A stretch of DNA of 64,000 bases, from positions 10,402,348 through 10,466,347 of the forward strand of contig WARS01000016.1 in NCBI GenBank assembly GCA_008933995.1, written 5' to 3'. Below, piece by piece: positions 1 to 22,057 of this stretch. Position 1 is the stretch's first letter. Each line of letters starts with the position of its first letter. This DNA is from Datnioides undecimradiatus. Lineage: Eukaryota; Chordata; Actinopteri; Lobotiformes; Datnioididae. The notes below the pieces were generated by a model. That model had not been told where the DNA came from and made no database searches. It was given only the letters and a program-made list of their open reading frames with translations. The position numbers were made by a program, and so were the translations under genes.

Positions 1-216
1 GCAAAAAAAAGAAAAACAAAAAAGTGAAAAAAAAAAACCTGAAGAGCTTCTCAAGTCGAGTGGCCATGATAAGGTGGTGTTTGCAAAGGCTGACCTGCAA
101 AGCTTTTAAAAATATGTGGCTACATCATATATTGCAAAAAAGACTAACATCACCCAACTGATTCTGTAGTTTTTTATGAAGACTTGGATTTTCTACAAAA
201 ATATATACACAGTTTT

Positions 217-255
217 GTATATATATATATATTCATTGTTTCCACACACACACAC

Positions 256-294
<39 letters not shown>
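217..294. repeat. Compound TA/CA/TA/TG microsatellite with a 40-bp palindrome
   Basis: A TA run at about 217-232 is followed by (CA)7, (TA)6 and a long TG run. Positions 243-282, (CA)7(TA)6(TG)7, form a perfect self-complementary palindrome. This is alternating purine-pyrimidine DNA able to form a cruciform or Z-DNA. No gene is associated with it. Confidence 0.95.
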
Positions 295-295
<1 letters not shown>

Positions 296-889
296 TCTTA
301 TTTATTTTAATGGAAATACTTTAGACAGAACTGGACTTTACTGAGCATTTAGGTGGAATTAGTCAAAGGGATTTGGATACCTGGTGCAATACATTAAATG
401 GCTACGCCTATGCAGCTCTAAACAAAGGTATTTAGAGAAAATTAGATGTGTTTATATGAGCTCTCTTAGGCCTGATTTGACAGTGTCATTGTTTCCACAC
501 ACAAAACAATGATTAAAACTATTCTTAAATCTTCCACAAATGGCCCCTGAGCTATCACTCAGCTATGAGAATATAAGTCTCATCAGCAGTGTCTATGTAT
601 TCACTCTGCAGACCTGTTAACCACAGGATGGGCTCGCATATGGATGAGCAAAGCCAGAGCATGTACTGGTCTATGTGACTTCCATTATACAGTATATGTG
701 CTAATGAAGGAGTATATAACGTTTGCATTAGTCTGACTGGATTAATAAGCACCTTCTTTATTAAAATTTGCTAAATTCTGGTGTTAATGGGAAGAGTTAT
801 TATGCCATGATGTGTTTTTATCAATCATCATCTTCTATCATCTCCTTGTTTGTTTTAATGAATACACATTACATCATTTTCCCAACAGG
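295..889. other. Intergenic, no gene seen
   Basis: AT-rich DNA with only short spurious open frames (for example 555-752 minus). None resembles a known protein, and I see no splice-supported coding pattern or RNA gene. Confidence 0.6.
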
Positions 890-1180
890 GAAACCTGTGA
901 GGCAGGTGTTCTGAATCCAATGTTATTTTCCATTAATGTAAATGATTTAGCTTCACAAATTAAAGCTTCTAAGGTGGTTGCTGCTGCTTGATGCTATGTG
1001 GATGATGTAGTTTTACTTGCTGAACATCAAAAAGAGACAATGTGTTCAAATACCACACAAACCACTGTTTTTACGATTTTCATTTTAGGCATTACTGAAC
1101 TCAGGGATGGCTGCAGTATCCCAGACCTATTTACAGAATTACACCATTTCAAAAAGGGACAGAAAGGTAAATGTACCTAA
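890..1180 (+). mobile_element. Decayed non-LTR retrotransposon reverse transcriptase fragment
   Basis: Read in the plus frame from about 892, the translation contains GVLNPMLFSINVNDLA followed some 15 residues later by CYVDDVVLLAEHQKE. These match the two central RT motifs of LINE elements: the x-LxPxLFxxxxxDLA block and the catalytic Y-x-DD box (usually YADD). A TGA stop lies between them at about 990-992, so the copy is dead. Only about 50 RT residues are recognisable; the rest of the open frame to 1180 resembles nothing I know. The LINE clade cannot be fixed from so short a piece. Confidence 0.72.
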
Positions 1181-4100
1181 CACATATCTTTCAACATATT
1201 TTGGTGGTATCGCATGAGAAACCTAAAACTGGTATCTGAATGTTTTCTGACCAAAAAGTATTCTTGCCGGGTTGTGTGTGTACTATTGAATGTTTCGTTG
1301 TGCCCTGCCTGTGTTTACTCAATAAAGATCTAGTTTTCAGTAAATCTGTTGAAGTGCTCTCTGTGTCTGCATCTTCACTCTCCTTACTGAACACAACACA
1401 ATGTCATTTTTCTAGCCGAAAATCATATCTGTCTGCTCTTGTGTTCTGAATGTTGTGTGGGTGGAAGTGGGCATGAGGGGTGCCATGAAAAAACAAATCA
1501 CTGTTATGGCTTTAAAAATTTCTGAGAATCAGTGGTTCGTGAGCATTAAATAGAGACAATTCTGATAATCATCCATTTAGTACAAAGTTTCCTTTTTGTA
1601 TCAGTTTCACTCCACTGCAGCTCCAACACACAGTCAGAGGAAAGACAACAAGAGAGCTTTGCTCTAAAATTAGAGCTGAAGTCTCGGGGCTGAAAGCCAT
1701 TATGTGGTTTTGCACCAAGTGAGTACTATAGATTTCTTTTCTTACATGGACCAGTATAGAAAGCAGGGAAGATTACATTGACTAGTAACACCTTCATTGT
1801 ATATATACGTTATAAACAGTAGAAGCCTAGTATAAACTCAGTGGCATTCATGGTTGTTACTCCATGGGAATCAATTCCTCCACAGTCATGAACAGAACTG
1901 TAATTATTTTACAATTGCTCTGTCTTGACACAGCCTCCAACAACGCACTGTAATTGTTCCAGTGATTCTCATCTTTTATGAAACCACATAACGTCCCTCA
2001 GGCTGCTGCAGCTACACAAAGTCACCCTGCAATCTGCGAACCGTGCAAACTTACTGGACACTCTAAAGTGAATGTGCTGCATAATTATAATATACGTAGG
2101 TGCATCTAAGGATTCCTTCATCTCAAGTTAAAGCTTTTACGATAAATCTTGAAAACTGAATATCGATCAGTATTCACTAAGACCAAACCTCTGCCACTTA
2201 AAGTGTTAATGGTTTGTTTTTATATGCTTTCAGGTTGGCCTCCACCTTCTCAGCAGATGCATAAGAGGTAAAGCATGGGAAGTGTAGATGTGCTGAAAAG
2301 TCAACAACATTTTGCCAGTTAGCAACAGCTTGATTGTCTGTCGCCCACATTGCGCTTGTTTTATGCAACCGTGACTTCAGTTTGAGACATGCAGAAACCA
2401 CATTATGTGAGCCAGACAGATAACATAAGCGGCATGAACTGTAGGTTTAACATAAAAAGTAAAATGTCTACTTGTCAAATGTCAACATACTTTACTGCAA
2501 AATGAAGAGAAGATAAATGTTTATAGAAGAGAGCAGGGCCAAGGAGGCGTTCGGTCTTTTATCCTGTTCAGACCGAAGCAGGCAAAAGGAAAAATGATTA
2601 TAAAAACAGACAAACTGAAATGGTTATTTTGTGAGCACCAGTAAGTTTGTGAGTTGCAAACTTTGGTCAGTATAAGTCGGTAAAGGTGTTTGAGGGGATC
2701 ATTTCAAAACCTGGTAGTAAGGGTAAACGTTCAGAGAAGCTGATGGACATGTGGAACACCTGTGGGAACCACCATGGCTGAGTGTTGAAGCTGCTGTCAA
2801 ACCATCTCAAGCGGCATTTACTCAACTGACTGAGGAACTCCAACTGTGTAGTAAATGAGGAAAAATTCAACTTTCCTCTGTGGAAATTCAGCTTTTTTTC
2901 CCTCCTCCACAAAAACGCTGGGTCTCAAAAGACAACATAAGTGCTCTTTTGATGCCTGGTTTCATGATTAAGAAGTGGCACATACAAGCATGTGAGGGGC
3001 TCCTTTCCCCTTTAATGCATCCACTGGCACACCTGTCAAACAACTTACTTATAGCTAAATCAACAAGTGTGCTTCTGTAATGACTGTTAGAGAACAGTTA
3101 TGAAGTGTTAATCATGCATTTTAAAGATCTATGCATTTGGAAATTTGACCATATGTCAGTCCTCTTTTTTCCACTGGAGAAAACATTAATGTTTTTTAGT
3201 AAATGTACCACAATGTCAAGATACAGCATGGCAAGTAAAGTTCTTGCGCTGAAAATGTATGTAGCATGAGTATGAACAGGAAGATGTACTAAATGCTTTT
3301 ATACTGATAGAGGGAGTGCTCAGGGTTAATTATTTTTCTCTGATTCAAAAGTGGATTTATCTTCACTCTCATTTTGCCTGCAGCAGTGAATCACATAGGT
3401 GGCAATCTCTGCTGCCGGGTGCGATAATGTAATTAGCCTTTCTATATGCACATTGACTGCTGACCGCAGGGGAAATGTACAGAGTGTAACATTTATGCAT
3501 TCATGGAACAGGAATAATCAAAGAGTAAGGGAAAGGGGAACACACAGGCTAAATCCACTTGGGAGGGAAGGTTAACAAAAAACAGGTGCTTCTTAAAAGG
3601 TTTCATTCCCATATCAGTCACACCAGAGTCACTGTAGCTGAAATAACTGTGAGATGACATGGTACAGAAAAGACACAAGGTTGGTAGAGCCATTAATACC
3701 ATGATGGTCAAAACACAGGGCCCTCTGAAGTACCAGAATAATAGATCAGAGAAAATTTAACTTGAAGTGAATTGTCAGTAAGAGAGCAGGTCCTGCTGAC
3801 TGGGTCAAGAATATTGACATCAGACCCATTGAAGCTCTCGACATGTTGACATTTTGTGTTTCACTGAATATTTCACTTGTTTTCAACTAATGATAGACTG
3901 ATCTTCAGTCAAAGAAATGGGAAGCCAGTGAGGGATAAGTTCCTTGTTGCTGTACCTTAAAGCAAAGTGAGTGCTCTGCAGGGGGGAATGTGATCAGGGT
4001 AAAATGTGTTAAACTAATATGCTGCTGCAAGTCTTCCAGTCTTTTTTGTAAAAATCTTTTCCATCATTAAAGCTTGACCGTGACATTTTCATAATGACCA

Positions 4101-4799
4101 AATGTACTGCAGGTCAGTGTCTGCACAATCAAATGAGGGATGACTCATTGTACGTCGTTCTTCTGTCCCATCATCCTTCCTTTAATACACAAACTTCTGG
4201 AGCATTGATGCTCTGTAAAAGGCACTGTTGGTCAAGATGACCTTCATCAGCTCACAGGCTCTCAGACAATCTATTCAGCATTGCCCACCACATGTCCATT
4301 TCTAGTCAAGGCCTTCCCTCAGTGACACAAATGTGCTACAATTTGAGGCAGATTGTCTGGTTGCAAGAGCAGCTCAGAGAAGGTCTCGACCTTTTTGTGC
4401 ACGTGGGAACATCCAAGTGCTGCAGGTGGGGCTTGACTCGAGGCACGGTGTGCTGGTATGCCATCACCCCCTTACAAAAATAGACATGAATTTCATGAAT
4501 AATGAGACCACCTTTCCAATAAAAATGCTCCTGTTTTTATCTAATTTCAACTGTTGTGTGCACGAGATGAAAAAAATATGACATCAACGGACTTTAGGTT
4601 GAAATAATTCCCATCATTTTCAGCTGCATCAGCCAGTCAAAAGGATTTATTTTTGTGTTCCCTTGTTTTAACATACTACAGTTAAAAATCTTACATCGCC
4701 ACAAAAACTTACCTCATCACTCTGCATCCTGCAACAGCTGAGTCTGAAAAAGAAAAACAGTATTAAAAGTAGTGATAGCTTTAAGTGAAAGACCGTCCA
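1181..4799. other. Intergenic, no gene seen
   Basis: About 3.6 kb with scattered open frames of 60-80 codons on both strands. None has recognisable homology, domains or paired splice sites, and no tRNA-like, rRNA-like or tandem structure stands out. Confidence 0.55.
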
Positions 4800-5410
4800 C
4801 CTGTGCTAGCTTACTGTAAACAAGACAGCCATGCCTGTGGCTCTGTGATGATAAATGCTTAATGCCAACATGCCTAGATTTGGGGGGGTTCTGTCATGGT
4901 TCTGAGTTGAGTCTGTTGTTTCCTGTTTTATTTTGAAAAGTTGTTTCCCATTGCCATTGCCTTTGTTCTATGTTGGTGCATTGTTAGATTAGACTCCATG
5001 TTCTTGCTCTGTTAACGTCCATGTTCATAGAGTTTTTGGATTTTTTTTTGTTTCTTTCTGGATCTTTGATTATTTTGGGATTATTGATTACCTTGTTATG
5101 TTTGGACTGACTCCCTGGACTTCGACCCTGCCTGTCTTGACCATCCTTAAGCCTTTAAATAAACTGTTAAAAGATCTTTTTGCATCCTTGTCCCTGCCTG
5201 CGCCTGGGTCCTGCGCTCCCCTCGTAACCTAGCCCTGACAGGTATAATGTTTAATTGTATAATGGTTTTTGTTTAGCATGTTAGCATGTTAACCAACAAA
5301 CTCGTCTTTACTCAGTTTTTATGGCATTTCATTCAGTAGCTGATATTAATCAAATGTCAACCTCATTATGGCACTCAAAAAAATTTAAGGGATCACACTG
5401 CTGGCATGGC
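4800..5410. repeat. Old teleost interspersed repeat, split by a solo LTR
   Basis: The flanks 4800-4891 and 5241-5410 resemble one widespread teleost repeat that I recognise from memory by phrases such as AAACAAGACAGCC, TAGCATGTTAGCATG and TTTAAGGGATCAC. The 349-bp LTR at 4892-5240 interrupts it. The superfamily cannot be assigned from sequence alone. Confidence 0.5.
4892..5240 (+). mobile_element. Solo LTR, internally deleted copy of the family also at 21565
   Basis: The element starts TGTCATGG and ends CCTGACA, so it has TG...CA ends within a short inverted TGTCA/TGACA. It contains an AATAAA at about 5158 and a closing tail (CTTGTCCCTGCCTGC and following) that is nearly the same as the 488-bp copy at 21565-22052. 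It is about 140 bp shorter in its middle. Flanks read GGTTC on the left and GGTAT on the right, only a partial target-site duplication. No gag or pol sequence is adjacent, hence solo LTR. Confidence 0.75.
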
Positions 5411-8400
5411 TTAACGTCTGCCATTCAGCTGCTTTTCTCATAGTTGTTTTTAGATGTTTTTGGACTGAGAGATGTGTTGAGCTGCGGTAAACTGCTCAAA
5501 GAAAGTTGTTTAGGTTTGGTGACTGACAGCTCTGTGTTTGTGAGATTATAGTTTAATCCTCACCAAACATGCTGCCAGGATGCTGGAGAGTTGCATGCAT
5601 CGTGGAATGCTTCTGGAGAAGATGAGGCATAGGCATTAGGCATTAACCCGATGTAACCCATTGCATTGTAATAACTGCCGACTGGGACAAAATGTCATAA
5701 TGTCATCCCAGTAACAACTTCCTGTTTGGCTCCTGCCTGAAGAACAGTTATGATTCAGTATGAGGAATGTTTGCAGGATGATATTTTGAGGGAACACAAG
5801 TACAACATTTCTGTCGTTAAGTGAACTCCCAATTGCTCTGCAGCTGCTCTGGCCCCTCAGGTCCAAAAATAACATGGGATTCGAAGATGCCGCTCTTTGA
5901 TCGAAGCTACACCAATCGCTGTTGCAAGGTTCACCGGGACCTTGTGATATCCCATCCCCATTTCTCCCGCTTTGTTCAGCAGGTGCAGCAGTTGTATTTA
6001 TTTTCAACCTCAGTTTTTGATTTCACCCATCGGTACCACCAATGCACAGCACCAGTTTGGTCAGTCCCCGCAGTCTCCCATTCACACTGTGATACAGAGA
6101 GATGATATGAATGTTACTGCTGTCTCAAAGCTGCACAGCGATCTGCTACACAAACACGATGTATTTACCTTTTTTTAATTCACTGTAATAATGAGCAACA
6201 ATGGTAGCGAGCAGAAGATAATGACAGAGTGACTCTCATAATGTTGTCTTTATTATATTATATTATATATTATACATTGTATTCATTCCTATTGATTGGG
6301 TTTCAAAGACTGATGGACAGAAACAATTTGATACAGGAAATGTTTACAATGCTTTAATATATCCTTTATTATAAGAAATAAAACACATAACAGTCACTTT
6401 GGATTCAGATTCTCCTTCTCATAGGAAATACCACATGTATCCGAATCTCTACTCACTTCACACAAAAGGCCAAATCCTCTTTTTCAGCAACTCTCTGCTG
6501 GAGACTGTTGATTAAACTGCCCCAGCACAGACTAACACAACAAGCTGATCTACAAGTTGAATCAAACCTTGCACAAAAAGTCATCGAGTGGCACAGCTTG
6601 CTCCAGGCTTGGAGGCTTTTGCACTTTGTCTGCAATTCTGGGATTTTCTGGATCACATAACCCCAACGTGGTCAGGTCATTACTCAGTCTGTGGACAGAT
6701 AACATTATATGTTAGATACAAAAAACTGAACTTGATGCTTTTTCACTTGAGTTATATTCTGTTGCCCCAAGATTTTTTAAAGAAAACTGCTGTTGCATTG
6801 ACCCTGCAGACTAATATAGAAAAACATTTTGCTGTTTGTTGGCTCACTAGTGAGTAGGCCTGTGATCGCTGCAGTGATGATAGTGTTAATGCACTCTGTC
6901 CAAACAAGAGCATTGACACTTTCTACTATCTTTATTGGACGGTGACAGTATTAAAGACAGACAGGAAGCATAAATACAGAGCAAGAAGGTTTTCAGCTTG
7001 TCTTATAGCAAAGTTAACATTATTTTAACATGTGTAAGTATAATATTCACTCTTCTACCACCTGACACTGAGGCAAGTATCTCACTTTTTGCTTGAGGCA
7101 CTTGGATACATTTAGGTAAAAATCATGGTTTGGGTTTTAATGTCTTATTTTTTTAAGGTACTGGGAGCTTTGCCGTTATGGCTACACTAATAAAACAAAT
7201 GGTCAAAGTTATGGAACAATCACGGTCAATTTATTTTACTACCAGTAATCATAAGAGACCAAAACAACACTAATGAAAGTTGTTTTGGTAAGCACGAAAA
7301 AGCAAATCTACTCTGTGATATGAGCATGAGGTCCTGGGTTCATAATGGTTGTTCTGGTGCACCGTGCTGCTTCGATCCATCAGCTCTGATTGCTCTCTCC
7401 CACCAGCCAGACAAATACCTCTCTGTTACCTGCTGATCCCACAGGTCACTTGTCTGGAGCACCTTTCTATCTGTGTCAGGCTGTGGAGCTGCCACTCAGG
7501 CTTACAGCTCCTGGAGGTAAATTAATCAAGCACGTCTTGTGTCACGAATCTAGCATATGTTTCTATACAGCAGCTCTCCCAAGCTGTTATTCAGTCAGCA
7601 TGAAGGGACAAAGGAGGATGTATAAGCAAACCCATGGTTTAAATGCAGATGTTAAAAATCAAATCTGTTGTTGTTCAATCTGTGTCTGAATGTTAAGAAA
7701 CATTTTTTACAACCATGATCAACTGGTTTCATTTAATACATTTTATTTTTCTTCTGATATATTTTAACATTCACAGTTTACAACACAATATTACAAACAA
7801 CAGAGACAAAGACCAAGCTAATATTCTTCAAAGACAAGGACAGACATAGAAATAAGGCAGTGATGATGTTCGACAATTTCTGAATTATTCCCCTCCCTGG
7901 AAGATGAAAGTTGCTGTTCTGCTCTTTAGATGATGTTTTTCATCATGTCATTCATTCCTTTTCTGTTTTATTTTGATACTTTCATCCATCTTCGTGTTTC
8001 AGACGCTTCACTTCCTGCCCTTGTATCATTATCTTTCAGTCTGCTGTTCACCTCTGTCTGTGCCTCTGTTTCCCCCTCGTGTTCAGTGTCCCTGGTATTA
8101 TTAATTCCTATTGGTTTACCTGACCTTGTCTTTTATTCTCTCTGTTGGATTTGTCTGCCTTTTTCCTTTAACTGGCTACCTGTGGACTCAACCTTTCAGG
8201 CAAGTTATTCTTGTCTCTGAGTCGTGATAATGAGGGTAATGAGCTGTTACAGAAAATTTAAAAAGAGAAGCTCTGCAAAGGTTTTATTTTGGCATATCAA
8301 TCATTTCCCTCCAACAAACCAAAATAAACTAAAGCAACTAATACAGTCAGGAATGTGTGTTGCAAATTTCTCTGTTATTCTTTTACATAACTGTGAACAT

Positions 8401-10670
8401 GTAGACACATTTAGACAGACAATGTATTTCATTCACAAGAAACACTAAACACTGAAACAGAACAATTTCATTGCTGAAAATATACAATACATCTTTTAAA
8501 CACTAAATTCTTTTCAGCTGTTTTACGATTGTCAAATGGACAAAGTTTATGATTTTAGCAAACAATTTGAGTCCACATGCTCGATGCTTTAGTTCCCTTT
8601 TACTACAGATGTTGTGAAAACCATCTGCAGTGCAGTTATGTGCCGTCCTTTCAGCAGTGCAGCTGCTTGGGTTGAACACAATCAGACACTGAATTTCATT
8701 TTTCTCAGACTAGTAATGTGACAGGAGGGGAGCGTGTTGCAGTGGAGACAGGCCCTGAACTTTCTTTGTTAGTCTCTTAAAAGGAAAATATGTTTTGGTT
8801 TTCCATGTTTTTAGAAGAATTTCACAACTGTAAAATCTGTCTTTTCATGGAAATGGTCTGTGTTTGCCAAAAAAAGACACAAATATTCTTTTAAACTGGT
8901 GCTTCATGACCAGAGAAAACAGCAGAAAAAGCACTGTGGTCAAAAACCTACAACAACCAGAATGCACTGTGCTGCTCTGGACCTCTGAACTCCCTCCGAA
9001 CGGTTGATGACGAACTGAGAGTTTGCTGGTGTTTGGTTTGGGCTCCTGTTTTTCTGAAGCAGAAAACATTGGGGTCACAACGTCTTCAAACTGCAGCTTA
9101 ATGAGACAGATGTTTATGCCATGCAGAGCCTGTCATGCTGTAAAAGAATTTTAATTAATATTTCACATCAGCACTGGCTAATTTGTTTATACTCAAATAC
9201 AAATACTCAAGAACAGTCTGTAGTTTGAGCAACAGCCTCACAGCCAGCAATAGTCAGCTTTCTACTCCACTCAGACTCCTGCTAGCAAATGAGTGTTGAG
9301 CTCTGTGTGCAGGCAACATGAATGGAAGTTTCACATTGTACATCTGTGCACACTACCCATGATATAATGATGCAAAGCTGGCTGTGAAAATCTAAAGTTT
9401 CCATATAAAAAGCCTTCAGAGCTTTTATAGAAGCATTGGAAAGATGGTCCAGCTGGCATTAACCTACCTACCTACCTAACCTGCTCATATTTTCATGTGT
9501 GCTGATTGTATGTACCCCCAGTTTGCCTTTCGCTGGCAGAGGAAAGGAGCCATAAACACACTGCACAAAAGGTGACATGGTCCCTGTGAAGATGTGAAAA
9601 AGACCACAAAGTGTAGTATGCAATGTAGTACGGTTCACTGGACAACATACAGTTGATGTAGCTGTGAGGCATAATGGGAATAAAATATTCAGAATGGGCA
9701 CTCTGTCTGCAATTCAGTTGAAAGGTACAGCTGAACAAATCGTTTGAGCAAAACATCTCCCAAGCATATGATTATTTGAATATGGGCAGTATGACATGAG
9801 AGAAATTCACAAAAAAGACTGTTGAACCACTGTTGAACCACAACATGCACACAGTGATGCACCTGCACCAAGCTTTTAACAGAGCGGAGCAAATACATGG
9901 CCCTTTAATGTAAGTGCCATATATTTGCTTTGCATATTGTTGAAACTGTCAACCCAAGTGTGCAGACTGTGGGGGACTCACAGACAGGTGAGGTCAACTG
10001 TTGTCAACATCCACCGCGGTGCCTCACAGCATATTTTGTGTTTATTTGCGTGTGTCCTCAATTTGTATTAACCACTTTATGTGTATGGCTTAATAATGCC
10101 TGTGACATCCGCTGCTTTGTCCCAATATTTTTCCTTGTCTATATTGTATAAGCCTTCTGGCTATTTGTGAGTCAAGGATAAACAGAAAACAAATATAGGG
10201 TCGCACAATTGTTGTGTGAATCATAGAAAACATGATTTGATTCTCAATACATTCATATACCTAGTGAGGATCTGTCTTCTGAGGCTGTTAAACCAAATGT
10301 TTGTGAGACCTAAGCTGTCAGCACTTCAGATTCTGTAAAAACCATGTGATATCTTTTTTCATTGTTTCATGGATATTTGGGGGAATGAATGGAGTTTCTT
10401 GGCTCCACCAACCATCCCGTGACAGCTGCTGACAGAAAAGAATCATAAACACAACACACAAATAGTTTCATCAGAACATCAAGATCAGTGTCTGACATTT
10501 CCCAGGATTTTCAGACTATAACAGAACAAACAAACAAAGAATCTGTTTCATTACACAATGAACACATTTGTGTTTTCTTAAGAATATAATGTATGTAACA
10601 CAAATAAATGATGAACGAGCCTATTTTGCCTTCTTTACAATGTGACCACTAGATCTAGCACAATGTTTTG
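5411..10670. other. Intergenic, no gene seen
   Basis: About 5.2 kb downstream of gpr83. The open frames here (for example 5636-6007 minus, 7390-7689 plus, 7930-8220 plus) are not flanked by convincing splice signals and resemble no protein I know. Short AT-rich simple sequence occurs near 6248-6275. I see no RNA gene. Confidence 0.55.
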
Positions 10671-10676
10671 TTTATT
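10671..10676 (-). terminator. Candidate poly(A) signal of gpr83
   Basis: TTTATT on the plus strand reads AATAAA on the minus strand, about 380 bp beyond the gpr83 stop codon. That would give a 3' UTR of plausible length. It is only a candidate because AATAAA is frequent in AT-rich DNA. Confidence 0.4.
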
Positions 10677-11055
10677 ATTGTGTCAGTGTATTCAGACAGT
10701 CTTGTGATCAAAAGCTCCAGAACATCAAGAACAGCTGCTAAATGTTCTTTGTAATGAAATTGTTTCATCCAGTTTCATAAAAGCTGAAGTCTCCATTCTT
10801 GACGAACTATGCCCCCTAGAAAAAGATGAAGTGTGTTGAACAGTGTGGAAAGAGAAAAGGCTGGCCAGAAGCACAGAGAAATCGCTTCATGTTTACAGTC
10901 TCTTCAGTTTAATCTCTCGCTCTGCTGCTCTCCCGTGTAGAGCCCAGTCATACATCTCTGAGATTTTCAGATTTGCTGTCCTCTTTGGAACATGATGAAA
11001 TCCTACAACAGGATTAAGAACCTCACACACAGATATCCTGTCACCCTGTCTCCAC

Positions 11056-20904
<9,849 letters not shown>

Positions 20905-21040
20905 TCATCTGTCCGTCTATCCTCTCTGTGGATTATCTGCCAGCTTAAAACTTGCTCTGTCCCTCGTGTCACTGACGTGAAGTCGAGATGCTGAAGCATG
21001 TGCAACAAGTTGCATGATGCGACTCAGCCGCGCGGCTGCT

Positions 21041-21050
21041 GTTTATAAAC
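21041..21050 (-). promoter_or_regulatory. Candidate TATA box of gpr83
   Basis: GTTTATAAAC, itself palindromic, lies about 150 bp upstream of the gpr83 ATG beside a GC-rich stretch (CCGCGCGGC). A TSS near 21015 would give a 5' UTR of about 120 nt. A CRE-like TGACGT half site is near 20973. Position and sequence are the only evidence. Confidence 0.45.
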
Positions 21051-21229
21051 CTTGAGTGTGCACACGCGCGTGCTTGTGTTTGTGCCTGACAGAGAGTGTG
21101 ACAGAGAGTAAGAGACAGGGAGAGGTGAGGGAGGCTGAGTGTGTATGAAGAGTGGCTGTGTAGGCTAAATCCTTCATTTCGCATTTAAGCAATACATATC
21201 TGCACTTGAAATAATCTATACATAAAATC

Positions 21230-21300
21230 GATCGATCTCTCTCTCTCTCACACACATACACACCCACACGCACGCACGCACGCAGGCACATACAACGCTG
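21230..21300. repeat. Simple repeat cluster (TC, CA, CGCA)
   Basis: TC repeats at 21235-21249 are followed by CA and (CGCA)n units. Low-complexity sequence upstream of gpr83. Confidence 0.85.
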
Positions 21301-21564
21301 AACTTTTTAGTGTTTTTAGCTTTAGCTTTTTTAGTGTTGCTTGTGCAAAACCTTCCCAGCCACTTGAAACTGTAACCTGCATTCTGTATCCTGCATATCC
21401 TGAAACCTGCATCTGTCTGCCTGCCTCCACCCGTCACCCTCAGTTCCTCTTGTTCGGATATTTCACCTGTGTCACTGAACTTATAGACCTTCATTTTATT
21501 AGTACATTCCTGAACTGATCCTGTCTGCACGATTGCCTTTATTCTTTGCTGCTTTGTCAGTTAG

Positions 21565-22052
21565 TGTCAGGGTTTTGATGTTCAGTTCTTCTTCTTTTGT
21601 TATTTCCTGTTTTATTTTGAAAAGTGTTCCCCTTGTGTGTTTCTGTGTACTTGCTTTCTGTTCTTGATTAGTTGATTGGTCTCACCTGTGTCTCGTTTTC
21701 CTGCCCTCACCTGTCTATTTAAGTTATGCCATTGCCTTTGTTCTCTGTCTGTGCATTGCTAAGTTCAAGTCCATGTTCTTGCTCTGTTTGTTGAGTTTAG
21801 AGTCCATGTCCCTACCTAGATTCCGTGTCCATAGTCATAGAGATTTTTTGGATTTCTAGATTTTGCATTTTTGGTTTTTTTGGAGTTTTACTTACCACGC
21901 CTTGTTTCGAACTGACTTCCTGGATTTTTGACCCTGCCTGCCTTGACCATCCGTAAGCCTAATCCCATAAAATAAACTGTTAAAACATCATTTGCGTCCT
22001 TGTCCCTGCCTGCATCTGGGTCCTGCTCTCACCCTGTAGCCAAGTCTTGACA
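21565..22052 (+). mobile_element. Solo LTR, 488 bp, with perfect 5-bp target-site duplication
   Basis: Begins TGTCAGGG and ends CTTGACA. GTTAG occurs directly before (21560-21564) and directly after (22053-22057): a 5-bp target-site duplication typical of integrase-mediated LTR element insertion. An AATAAA lies about 80 bp before the 3' end, as in an R region. It shares its head, AATAAACTGTTAAAA and its tail with the copy at 4892-5240. No internal gag/pol is present, so it is a solo LTR left by recombination. Family (gypsy, BEL/Pao or ERV-like) not decided. Confidence 0.85.
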
Positions 22053-22057
22053 GTTAG

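Noticed and set aside
5636-6007. 123-codon minus frame
   Set aside because: No domain, no homology I recognise, and no splice or promoter context; overlapped by plus-strand frames of similar length.
7330-7365. tRNA-like GGTCCTGGGTTCATAA (B-box resemblance)
   Set aside because: No A box, no cloverleaf stems and no anticodon arm could be drawn around it.
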